From the NCBI GenBank assembly GCA_023435325.1, contig JAEYRT010000207.1, positions 1 to 14,687 on the forward strand: a stretch of DNA of 14,687 nt. The letters run 5' to 3'. The DNA comes from Pseudomonadota bacterium. GTDB taxonomy: Bacteria; Pseudomonadota; Gammaproteobacteria; Burkholderiales; Burkholderiaceae_C. The notes under the pieces are model-generated. The model was not told the DNA's origin. It saw only the letters and a program-made list of their open reading frames with translations, and searched no databases. The translations under genes were made by a program, and so were the position numbers. Shown here piece after piece: positions 1 to 6,995 of the stretch. Each line of letters starts with the position of its first letter. Position 1 is the stretch's first letter.

Positions 1-1064
1 CAGCATGGAAGGCCAAATACCACCGAATGGCATCTCTGATCATGCTGGGCGGTGCCGGTCTGTGCACCTGTATTACTTTCCTGTGGTTCTCCGCACCTGA
101 TCTTGCACTGACACAGCTCGTGGTTGAAGTGGTCACCACCGTGCTGATCTTGCTGGGATTGCGCTGGTTGCCCAAGCGCGACAAGAGCCTGCGCATTCCG
201 GCACTGTCATCCGAACTGGTGGCACGTGCACGCCGCATGCGTGACCTGCTGGTTTCCATTGCCGCCGGTGGTGGTGTGGGCTGGCTGGCATTCGCCATGA
301 TGAGCCGCCCTTTCCCGGAATCCACATCGACCTTCTTCCTGGAGCGCGCCTTGTCTGAGGGCGGGGGCACCAACGTGGTCAACGTGATGCTGGTGGACTT
401 CCGCGGCTTCGACACGTTTGGTGAAATTGTGGTGCTGGGCATCGTGGCTCTGACTGTCTATGCCTTGCTGCGCCGCTTCCGCCCCGCACGAGAAACCATG
501 GACATTCCCGAGCAGCAGCGCTTCATCCCTGGAGACCTGCAAACCGACTTGGTGAATCCCCGCCATGCCACCGACACTGCGGTGGGCTACCTGATGGTGC
601 CCGCAGTGCTGGTGCGCCTGCTGCTGCCATTTGCCACCATGGTTTCGATTTATCTGTTCCTGCGTGGGCACAACGAACCTGGCGGCGGCTTCGTCGCGGG
701 CCTGGTATTTTCTGTGGCCTTGCTGCTGCAATACATCATCTCGGGCACGCACTGGGTGGAAGCGCACATGCCCCTCTTTCCACGGCGCTGGATCGGCTTT
801 GGCCTGCTGTTTGCCATCCTGACCGGCCTGGGATCGGTGGTAGTCGGCTACCCGTTCATGACCAGTCACACCTTCCACTTCAGCCTGCCCTGGATTGGGC
901 AGATTCACCTGGCCAGCGCCACCTTCTTTGACATAGGAGTCTTTACCTTGGTTGTGGGTTCTACCCTGCTGATCTTGACCGCCATTGCCCACCAGTCCGT
1001 GCGCGGGCATCGTTACCACGCACGCATGCAAGAAGAGCAAGCCGCTCAGGAAGGAGGCCGCTAA
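1..1064 (+). CDS. mrpA: Na+/H+ antiporter subunit A with fused MrpB domain, C-terminal part (5' end outside window)
   Basis: Large membrane subunit of the Mrp (Mnh/Pha) multisubunit Na+(K+)/H+ antiporter. The frame is open to the left edge: codons from position 3 read AWKAKYHR before the methionine at 27. The visible 353 or so residues are therefore the C-terminal third of a protein I would expect to be about 950 aa. Counting from that methionine, SAPDLALTQLVVEVVTT (about 22-38) matches the conserved MrpA C-terminal region with its membrane glutamate (E34). VDFRGFDTFGEIVVL follows at about 123-137. From about 185 onward an MnhB domain is fused on, with the motif HNEPGGGF at 215-222 and several hydrophobic helices. 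The A+B fusion is typical of the proteobacterial six-gene mrp type. The stop codon overlaps the mrpC start by one base (TAATG). The promoter lies outside the window. Confidence 0.95.
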   Translation, partial: AWKAKYHRMASLIMLGGAGLCTCITFLWFSAPDLALTQLVVEVVTTVLILLGLRWLPKRDKSLRIPALSSELVARARRMRDLLVSIAAGGGVGWLAFAMMSRPFPESTSTFFLERALSEGGGTNVVNVMLVDFRGFDTFGEIVVLGIVALTVYALLRRFRPARETMDIPEQQRFIPGDLQTDLVNPRHATDTAVGYLMVPAVLVRLLLPFATMVSIYLFLRGHNEPGGGFVAGLVFSVALLLQYIISGTHWVEAHMPLFPRRWIGFGLLFAILTGLGSVVVGYPFMTSHTFHFSLPWIGQIHLASATFFDIGVFTLVVGSTLLILTAIAHQSVRGHRYHARMQEEQAAQEGGR

Positions 1065-1429
1065 TGGAAACCGTTTTGGCCATTGCCATTGGCGTACTCG
1101 CAGGCTCAGGGGTCTGGCTGCTGTTGCGCCCCCGTACGTTCCAGGTCATTGTGGGTCTGTCTCTGCTTTCCTATGCCGTGAACCTGTTCATCTTCAGCAT
1201 GGGCCGTGAAGGCCTGGCCATTGACAAGGAGCCCGTACTGCGCCCTGGTGTGCCTGAAACACTGGCCCACTATGCAGACCCCATGCCTCAGGCGCTGGTG
1301 CTGACCGCCATCGTGATCGGTTTTGCCATGACGGCACTGTTCCTCGTGGTGCTGCTGGCCTCTCGCGGCATGTCCGGCACCGACCATGTGGATGGTGTCA
1401 AGTCACGTGATGTGCAGGAGATGCCATGA
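1064..1429 (+). CDS. mrpC: Na+/H+ antiporter subunit C (MrpC/MnhC, NuoK-like)
   Basis: Small membrane subunit of the Mrp antiporter, homologous to NuoK of respiratory complex I. The 121-aa length is normal for MrpC. Three hydrophobic helices are visible, at about 2-21, 26-46 and 76-101. The segment GLSLLSYAVNLFIFSMG (about 30-46) is the family signature, and DPMPQALVLTAIVIGFAMTA (about 72-91) is the second conserved block. The start ATG overlaps the mrpA stop by one base, with AAGGAGG about 8 bases upstream inside mrpA. The stop overlaps mrpD by four bases (ATGA), so translational coupling on both sides is likely. The short charged tail after about residue 103 is unremarkable. Confidence 0.96.
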   Translation: METVLAIAIGVLAGSGVWLLLRPRTFQVIVGLSLLSYAVNLFIFSMGREGLAIDKEPVLRPGVPETLAHYADPMPQALVLTAIVIGFAMTALFLVVLLASRGMSGTDHVDGVKSRDVQEMP

Positions 1430-3153
1430 GCCTGATTCTCGAATGGCTGGCATCACTGATGCCGCATCTCATGCTTGCGCCCATTGTTTTGCCCATGGTG
1501 ACGGCCGCGCTGATGCTGCTGCTCAAAGAAGAGCGCCAGGTCGTCAAGGTGGTGATGAACATTGGCTCCACGACCGTCGGTCTGCTGATCTCGATTGCAT
1601 TGTTGCTCTGGGCCGACCAATCCGGCTCCAGCACCACCATGGGCGTGTATCTGCCCGGCAACTGGCAGGCGCCCTTTGGCATTGTGCTGGCGCTGGACCG
1701 ACTGACCGCGCTGATGCTGGTGCTGACCAGCAGCATTGCTCTGGCTGCCTGCCTGTTTTCGACGGCTCGCTGGCACAAGGCAGGCGTGCACTTTCATCCG
1801 CTGTTCCAGTTGCAGCTGATGGGCTTGAGTGGTGCCTTCCTCACGGCCGACCTGTTTAATCTGTTCGTGTTTTTCGAGATCATGCTGGCAGCCTCGTACG
1901 GTCTGCTGCTCCATGGTTCGGGGCGCATGCGTGTGCAGTCAGGTCTGCACTACATTGCCATCAATCTGGCCGCCTCCTCGCTGTTCCTGATCGGCGTGTC
2001 CATGCTCTACGGCATTACCGGTACGTTGAACATGGCCGATCTGGCACAGGCCATTCCGCAAGTCTCTGACGCCGATCGCGGGCTGCTGCACACAGCAGCG
2101 GGCGTGCTGGCCACCGCCTTTTTGATCAAAGCTGCCGTCTGGCCACTGAACTTCTGGCTGGTGCCCGCTTACAGCGCTGCAACAGCTCCTGTGGGCGCAC
2201 TGTTTGCCTTGATGACCAAAGTGGGCGTCTACACCATCTTGCGCCTGTGGACGCTGATGTTCTCCAGCGATGCCGGAGCATCCGCGCTGTTTGGCTCGAT
2301 GTGGCTGATTGCCGGCGGCATGGTGACCATGGTGTTTGCCGGCATTGGCGTGCTTGCCGCCACGCGCCTGACGCACCTGGCGGGCTACGCGGCGATCCTG
2401 TCTTCAGGCACTTTGCTTGCCGCCATCGGTTTTGGGCAGAACATGCTGACGGCAGGCCTGCTGTATTACCTGCCCAGCTCCACGCTGGCCGTTGCCATCT
2501 TGTTCATGCTGGCGGACATCATGGACCGCTGGCGCAATGACGGCAATGTGGACATTGATGACGAAGAAGCACCTTTCCTGAACTCGGAACTGGTGCCCAC
2601 CCAGAGCCTGAACCTGGACGAAAACGAGCAAGTGCTGATTGGCCGCGCCATTCCTGCTGCGGCGGCGTTCCTGGGCTTGGCTTTCATCATGTGTACGCTG
2701 GTGATTGCCGGCCTGCCTCCGCTGTCGGGCTTCATTGGCAAATTCGCCATGCTTACCAACCTGATCAACCCTGTGGGTCTGGGGCAGTCTGCCGGCTATC
2801 AGGCCGGGCATTGGGGCTGGGTTTTGCTGGCGCTCATGATTGCCACCGGCCTGCTGGCACTGATTGCACTCACGCGTGCAGGCATTCGACACTTCTGGGC
2901 CACGCATGAACGCGGCACGCCCGAGCTGCGCGTCTCTGAAGGCTTGCCGATTGCAGCGCTGATGGCCCTGTGCATCGTGCTCACCGTCAAGGCAGACTCT
3001 GCGATGCAATACACCCAAAATGCGGCCAATGCCTTGCATGCACCCCGCACCTATATTCAAGCCGTGATGGAAACCAGCCCTGTTCCCAATCCTGTTGCAA
3101 CGCCCAAGGAGCCGGCCAACATTCAGACCAAGCCACAGGAGACACAGCCATGA
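1426..3153 (+). CDS. mrpD: Na+/H+ antiporter subunit D (MrpD/MnhD, NuoN/M-like)
   Basis: Proton-translocating membrane subunit of the Mrp antiporter, in the complex I NuoL/M/N antiporter family. It has about 14 hydrophobic helices. Expected key residues are present: the helix-5 glutamate E151 in FNLFVFFEIML, K235 in FLIKAAVWPLNFW, K265 in ALMTKVGVY, and K439 in PPLSGFIGKF. At 575 aa it is somewhat longer than the roughly 500-550 aa I expect. The extra length is an acidic hydrophilic loop at about 367-403 (DDEE and LDENE stretches) and a proline-rich tail of about 35 residues. It overlaps mrpC by ATGA and mrpE by the bases ATGA within ATGATG. Function is assigned by family and operon position with high confidence; the loop and tail have no assigned role. 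Confidence 0.96.
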   Translation: MSLILEWLASLMPHLMLAPIVLPMVTAALMLLLKEERQVVKVVMNIGSTTVGLLISIALLLWADQSGSSTTMGVYLPGNWQAPFGIVLALDRLTALMLVLTSSIALAACLFSTARWHKAGVHFHPLFQLQLMGLSGAFLTADLFNLFVFFEIMLAASYGLLLHGSGRMRVQSGLHYIAINLAASSLFLIGVSMLYGITGTLNMADLAQAIPQVSDADRGLLHTAAGVLATAFLIKAAVWPLNFWLVPAYSAATAPVGALFALMTKVGVYTILRLWTLMFSSDAGASALFGSMWLIAGGMVTMVFAGIGVLAATRLTHLAGYAAILSSGTLLAAIGFGQNMLTAGLLYYLPSSTLAVAILFMLADIMDRWRNDGNVDIDDEEAPFLNSELVPTQSLNLDENEQVLIGRAIPAAAAFLGLAFIMCTLVIAGLPPLSGFIGKFAMLTNLINPVGLGQSAGYQAGHWGWVLLALMIATGLLALIALTRAGIRHFWATHERGTPELRVSEGLPIAALMALCIVLTVKADSAMQYTQNAANALHAPRTYIQAVMETSPVPNPVATPKEPANIQTKPQETQP

Positions 3154-3641
3154 TGAAGCTGCTCTTCCCTGCCCCGCTGCTGTCCGTGGCCTTGTTTGTC
3201 CTGTGGCTGCTGCTCACCCATTCAGTCAGCCGAGGGCACATCGTGCTGGGTGCGATCCTGGGCTTGCTCATCCCCATTGCAACACGTGGCCTGCGTCCCT
3301 TGCCGGTGCGCGTGCGTCATCCGCTGACCATCTTGAAGCTGGCACTGACCGTGGTCTATGACACCTCGGTATCCAATTTCCAGGTTGTGCGTTTCCTGCT
3401 GCTGCCCCGCCTGCGCAAGCACTCGGCAGCCTTTGTACACATTCCCCTGGAACTGCGCGACCCTAACGGTCTGGCGGTACTTGCCATGATCACCTGCATC
3501 ACCCCAGGTACGGCATGGGCCGAAATTTCACGTGACCGCTCCGTGCTGCTGCTGCACGTGCTCGAAGTCGATGATGCCCAGACGATCATCGACCACGTCA
3601 AAACCAAGTACGAACGCCCGCTGATGGAGATTTTTGAATGA
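3150..3641 (+). CDS. mrpE: Na+/H+ antiporter subunit E (MrpE/MnhE)
   Basis: Accessory membrane subunit of the Mrp antiporter, needed for complex function in studied systems. I start it at 3150 (MMKLLFPAPLL), which overlaps the mrpD stop by four bases like the other junctions. The same frame is open further upstream to 2970, but that part lies inside mrpD and reads as low-complexity shadow. The 163-aa product has two or three N-terminal helices and the conserved segment LKLALTVVYDTSVSNFQVV. Further on come NGLAVLAMITCITPGTAWAE (the MnhE core) and a soluble C-terminal domain ending LMEIFE. The ATG immediately after (3153) is an equally possible start and would remove one residue. Confidence 0.95.
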   Translation: MMKLLFPAPLLSVALFVLWLLLTHSVSRGHIVLGAILGLLIPIATRGLRPLPVRVRHPLTILKLALTVVYDTSVSNFQVVRFLLLPRLRKHSAAFVHIPLELRDPNGLAVLAMITCITPGTAWAEISRDRSVLLLHVLEVDDAQTIIDHVKTKYERPLMEIFE

Positions 3642-3916
3642 GCCAATGGCTAATGTGGGTTTTGTCCTTTGCCCTGTTCCTGCTGGTGCTGGCCATGGCC
3701 TGCACACTCTCTCGCCTGCTCAAAGGCCCTTCTGCCCAAGACCGCGTGCTGGCGCTGGACTGCATGTACCTGAACGGCATGCTCGGCATGCTGGTGCTGG
3801 GCATCATGTACAGCTCTTCCATGTATTTCGAAGCAGCGCTGCTGATTTCGCTGTTTGGCTGCGTGGGGTCCACGGCCATGGCCAAGTTCCTGCTGCGCGG
3901 AGAGGTGATCGAATGA
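3638..3916 (+). CDS. mrpF: Na+/H+ antiporter subunit F (MrpF/MnhF)
   Basis: Small three-helix subunit of the Mrp antiporter, 92 aa, the usual family length. Helices lie at about 5-25, 38-57 and 64-84. The loop KGPSAQDRVLALDCMYLN (about 29-46) holds the conserved DR and D residues of MrpF, thought to contribute to ion translocation. The start overlaps mrpE by ATGA and the stop overlaps mrpG by ATGA, which suggests coupled translation and fixed stoichiometry. Confidence 0.95.
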   Translation: MSQWLMWVLSFALFLLVLAMACTLSRLLKGPSAQDRVLALDCMYLNGMLGMLVLGIMYSSSMYFEAALLISLFGCVGSTAMAKFLLRGEVIE

Positions 3917-4320
3917 ATGAAGTCGTATTGCCACTGTGGGCAGAGATCACCATTGCCATCCTGACGCTCGGCGGTGCAGGTATCGCGCTGATGGGCTCCA
4001 TGGGGTTGATGCGCCTCAAAAGCTATTTCGAGCGCGTGCACGCCCCTTCCATCATCGCCACCATGGCTTGCTGGCTCATCATGTGGGCCACGTTCGTGTT
4101 CTTCAGCGCCACGGGTGAAGGTTGGGCATTGCATGCCTTGCTGATTGCCGTGTTCATCGCCGTGACCGTTCCCATCACCACCATCTTCCTGATGCGCGCC
4201 GCACTGTTTCGTGCGCGCCGTTCAGGTGGCGATGTGCCACCCAGCATCAGCCGCATCGTGCCCAACGAACCCCAGGCAGAAGAGGCCGTTACCGCCGAAA
4301 CGGAGCCAACGAAAAAGTGA
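3913..4320 (+). CDS. mrpG: Na+/H+ antiporter subunit G (MrpG/MnhG)
   Basis: Last subunit of the Mrp antiporter, 135 aa, with three membrane helices. The start at 3913 (MNEVVLPLW) gives the same ATGA overlap as the rest of the operon. The frame is open upstream to 3634, but only as a shadow of mrpF. The core GSMGLMRLKSYFERVHAPSI is the MnhG signature. It is followed by helices at about 50-70 and 75-95. The hydrophilic tail of about 35 residues, rich in Glu and Pro and ending in two lysines, is typical of variable MrpG C-termini. No terminator is evident after the stop, so transcription may run into crcB. Confidence 0.95.
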   Translation: MNEVVLPLWAEITIAILTLGGAGIALMGSMGLMRLKSYFERVHAPSIIATMACWLIMWATFVFFSATGEGWALHALLIAVFIAVTVPITTIFLMRAALFRARRSGGDVPPSISRIVPNEPQAEEAVTAETEPTKK

Positions 4321-4377
4321 GCAGCCAGGACTCACCATGGCTCCTCTTCAAAGCATTTTTGCCATTCATCACTTCCC

Positions 4378-4749
4378 ATGCACCACATCATTGCCATTTG
4401 CACCGGAGCCAGCCTTGGCGCCTTGCTGCGCTGGCAGTTGGGACTGTGGCTGAATTCTGCCGGAGCCCTGCCCTGGGGCACTTTAGTGGCCAATGCCGTG
4501 GGCGGCTATGGCATTGGACTGGCGGTGGCCTGGCTGCAAGCCAGCCCTGAACTCGATCCCGTCTGGCGCCTGGCCATCATCACGGGATTTCTCGGAGCCT
4601 TGACCACTTTTTCCAGCTTTTCCGCGGAAGTGGTCGCGCTGTTGCAGGCCCAGCGCTGGGGCATGGCCCTGTGCTGGACCCTGGCCCATGTCACGCTGTC
4701 CCTGGCCCTGACCATCACTGGCCTGTACACCGTACAGACACTGCGTTGA
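4378..4749 (+). CDS. crcB: Fluoride-specific ion channel (Fluc/CrcB)
   Basis: Four-helix membrane protein that forms a dual-topology dimeric fluoride channel and lowers cytoplasmic F-. The 123-aa length is normal. Motifs are GASLGALLRW (10-19), GTLVANAVGGYGIG (34-47, including pore residue N39) and GFLGALTTFSSFSAEV (70-85), which holds the conserved Phe/Thr/Ser pore residues and lies near the central Na+ site. The gene starts 57 bases after mrpG on the same strand with no terminator in between, so it may be the tail of the mrp transcript. No clear Shine-Dalgarno sequence precedes the ATG at 4378 (CACTTCCC). I also found no crcB (fluoride) riboswitch in the 57-base gap. Confidence 0.95.
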   Translation: MHHIIAICTGASLGALLRWQLGLWLNSAGALPWGTLVANAVGGYGIGLAVAWLQASPELDPVWRLAIITGFLGALTTFSSFSAEVVALLQAQRWGMALCWTLAHVTLSLALTITGLYTVQTLR

Positions 4750-4841
4750 ACATGGGGACATGGCGGCCGCTGACGCCGTGCGTGCCCCTGCAATCTGCGA
4801 AGATGTGCATTTGCTTGTGTGAATAGTGCTATTGGAGATTT

Positions 4842-5726
4842 ATGGATACGAAGACATCCCTGCATGAGCGTACGCTGAGCGAAGATCTGGCACCGCTGAC
4901 GGCTCCCGATGTCGTGAATGAAGCTACCGCAGCCGATCCTCTGCTGCCTGATGCCTACCGTCTGGCATTTGCCGATCCTGAATTCATGGCCCGCCGTGAA
5001 GTGCGCGGCATCCGTTTTCAGCTGGAGTTGCTGAAGCCCGAACTGGGCCAGCAGGCCTATGGCATCGAAAATACGGTGGTCGTCTATGGCAGCGCGCGTT
5101 TTATCGATACGGAGACGGCCCAGGCACGCCTGGCAGAAGCCCAGGCCAATGGCGACGCAGAGCAGATCCGCCGTGCCGAACGTGATCTGCGCAACTCCAG
5201 CCGTTATGAAAATGCCCGCGCTTTTGCGCGTTTGGTGGCCGAACACAGCCAGCGCCAGCCACAGGACCAGCGCATCTACATCTGCACCGGCGGTGGCCCC
5301 GGCATCATGGAAGCGGCCAACCGTGGTGCGTTTGAAGCCGGTGCCGCCAACGTCGGGCTGAACATTCTGCTGCCGCATGAGCAGCAAGGCAATCGCTACA
5401 TCACGCCCGAGCTGAGCTTCAAGTTCCACTACTTTGCCCTGCGCAAGATGCACTTCATGATGCGCGCCAAGGCCTTGGTGGCTTTCCCCGGTGGTTTTGG
5501 CACCATGGATGAACTGTTTGAAGTGCTGACGCTGGTGCAGACCACGAAGGTCAAGCCCGTGCCCATCATTTTGTTCGACAGCACGTTCTGGAAGCAGCTG
5601 TTCAACTTTGACCTGCTGGTGGCCGAAGGCATGATCTCGCCTCAGGACGTGGAGCTTTTCCACTTCGTGGACACACCCGAAGCAGCCTGGAAGATCATTA
5701 CCGACTTCTACCAGCTGCCCGTTTAA
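4842..5726 (+). CDS. LOG-family protein (TIGR00730), nucleoside 5'-monophosphate phosphoribohydrolase-like
   Basis: Soluble Rossmann-fold protein of the LOG/lysine-decarboxylase-like family. Characterised members hydrolyse (N6-substituted) AMP or other NMPs to base plus ribose 5-phosphate. Visible are VVVYGSAR (79-86), GGGPGIMEAANRGA (150-163), RKMHF (201-205) and the signature PGGFGTMDE (216-224) with its catalytic Arg/Glu context. At 294 aa it is longer than the roughly 190-aa plant-type LOG proteins. It has an extra hydrophilic N-terminal segment of about 70 residues and an Arg/Ala/Glu-rich helical insert at about 92-125, a format I associate with proteobacterial long LOG proteins. The start ATG at 4842 follows GGAGA with short spacing. 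The 92-base gap from crcB shows no clear terminator. The substrate cannot be told from sequence. The label lysine decarboxylase, often attached to this family, is historical and should not be used. Confidence 0.9.
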   Translation: MDTKTSLHERTLSEDLAPLTAPDVVNEATAADPLLPDAYRLAFADPEFMARREVRGIRFQLELLKPELGQQAYGIENTVVVYGSARFIDTETAQARLAEAQANGDAEQIRRAERDLRNSSRYENARAFARLVAEHSQRQPQDQRIYICTGGGPGIMEAANRGAFEAGAANVGLNILLPHEQQGNRYITPELSFKFHYFALRKMHFMMRAKALVAFPGGFGTMDELFEVLTLVQTTKVKPVPIILFDSTFWKQLFNFDLLVAEGMISPQDVELFHFVDTPEAAWKIITDFYQLPV

Positions 5727-5740
5727 AAGCGCTGGCATGT

Positions 5741-5776
5741 GCGCTCAACAGCTGCCCGAGCGGCTGCTGTTGGCGC
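5741..5776. terminator. Hairpin between convergent genes, possible bidirectional terminator
   Basis: Arms GCGC-T-CAACAGC (5741-5752) and GCTGTTG-GCGC (5766-5776) pair with a single bulged T. The 51-base gap between the stops of the LOG gene (+) and the MFS gene (-) holds little else. No long T-run follows on either side, so it could instead be a 3'-end stabilising structure. Position between convergent stops supports a terminator role. Confidence 0.5.
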
Positions 5777-5777
5777 G

Positions 5778-6992
5778 TCATTTCTCTGGCAGTGCAGCCT
5801 GTCCTGGCGCAGCATTGAGCGAAGGCAAATCCTGCTTGCCCAGCAACCAGGCCAGCCGTGAGGAGCTTCCCACAATGGCGCCCACTGCCCAGAACAGGGC
5901 CGAGACACCAACCACGGTGCCAATGGAGCCAAACAGCACCGGCATCAAGACGCTGGAGCCATTGATGGCCATCATGCGCAAGCCCAAAGCCTCACCCTGA
6001 CGGTGCTGCGGCGTGATCTGGTGAATCATGCTCATCACCATGGGCTGTACTGACCCCAACACCAGCCCCAGACAGACCGAGCAAGCCATCATCGCCCAGG
6101 CATTGGGCATCCATGGATAGGCCATGAACAACAGGCAGGCGCAGATCATGGCCGTCATCACGACCTTCCATTCGCTCAGATGCTCCGACACCAGAGGGAT
6201 CAGCAAGCGGATGAGCGCGGCAGCAATGGCAAAAGCCCCCAGTATCGAGCCGATGGCCGAGGCAGACAGCCCTCGTTCATGGCCCAGAATGGGCACGACA
6301 AAAGTGTGGACATCCCAGCACGACGACAGCGCCCAGTTCATGAGCAGCAAGCGGCGAAATGCCTGGTTTTGCAACATGTCCCAGGCGGCGCCCTTTTTAT
6401 GGTCTGCGGGCAGAGGTTCGGGCTTGGTTTCCTGCACGGTCCGCACCCACAACCAGGCACTGAGCGGCAGCAAGGCCAACAGCACGAAAGCAGCCCTGAA
6501 GCCCGCATCGCTGGCAGCTTCTCCTCCGGCATAGTCAATCAGCAGGCCTGCCAGAAAGGGGCCAAGGAAGTTGGAGACTGCCGGTCCGATGGCCAGCCAA
6601 CTGAACACCCTGCGCAGCGCCACCTTGTCATGGGCCTGTCGGCCCACATGCCGCTGCAGCGCAATGATGGCGGCCCCCGAAGCGCCACCGCTGCACAGGG
6701 CCGCAAAGCACAGCATCGGATAGTGGGGATAAATCACCGCCGCCGTAGCACCCAAGGTGGCCACGATGACACTGATGGCCAAGGGGCGCTTGAGCCCGTG
6801 GCGGTCCGCATAACGTCCGGCCGGCAGCGACAGGAACACCTGTGTCAGCGCAAACAGGGCCAGCAGAAAACCCACGGCCGCAGGGCTATAGCCTTCGCGC
6901 AACGCCAGCAAGGGCGTGGCCATGCGCATACCTGTCATGCAGGCATGAATAGAAATTTGCGCCAGTATCAGGCGCATCAACGACCAGGTCAC
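5778..6992 (-). CDS. Major facilitator superfamily transporter
   Basis: Twelve-helix MFS permease, 404 aa from a GTG start at 6992. The loop after helix 2 carries a motif-A-like GRYADRHGLKRPL (about 58-70). Two six-helix halves are separated by a hydrophilic linker around residues 188-205 (ETKPEPLPADHKKG). Helices near the C-terminus hold GLRMMAINGSSVLMPVLFG. The substrate is not predictable; the general look is of a drug/metabolite efflux-type MFS. The GTG start lies 3 bases after the rmuC stop, with only a weak GAG as Shine-Dalgarno. An internal ATG at 6977 (MRLILAQ) is an alternative and would drop five residues. Close spacing implies co-transcription with rmuC. Confidence 0.88.
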   Translation of the reverse strand: MTWSLMRLILAQISIHACMTGMRMATPLLALREGYSPAAVGFLLALFALTQVFLSLPAGRYADRHGLKRPLAISVIVATLGATAAVIYPHYPMLCFAALCSGGASGAAIIALQRHVGRQAHDKVALRRVFSWLAIGPAVSNFLGPFLAGLLIDYAGGEAASDAGFRAAFVLLALLPLSAWLWVRTVQETKPEPLPADHKKGAAWDMLQNQAFRRLLLMNWALSSCWDVHTFVVPILGHERGLSASAIGSILGAFAIAAALIRLLIPLVSEHLSEWKVVMTAMICACLLFMAYPWMPNAWAMMACSVCLGLVLGSVQPMVMSMIHQITPQHRQGEALGLRMMAINGSSVLMPVLFGSIGTVVGVSALFWAVGAIVGSSSRLAWLLGKQDLPSLNAAPGQAALPEK

Positions 6993-6995
6993 AAA

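Noticed and set aside
2970..3149. Upstream extension of the mrpE frame
   Set aside because: It lies inside mrpD and reads Cys/His-rich nonsense; the ATG at 3150 gives the operon's usual four-base overlap.
3634..3912. Upstream extension of the mrpG frame
   Set aside because: It is a shadow of mrpF; the start at 3913 matches the MnhG N-terminus and the coupling pattern.
4321..4377. Possible fluoride riboswitch upstream of crcB
   Set aside because: The gap is too short and lacks the conserved pseudoknot-forming segments of the crcB motif.
4506..5738. 410-codon minus-strand frame opposite crcB and the LOG gene
   Set aside because: The His/Gln/Arg-rich product resembles no family, and the plus-strand genes carry the signature motifs.
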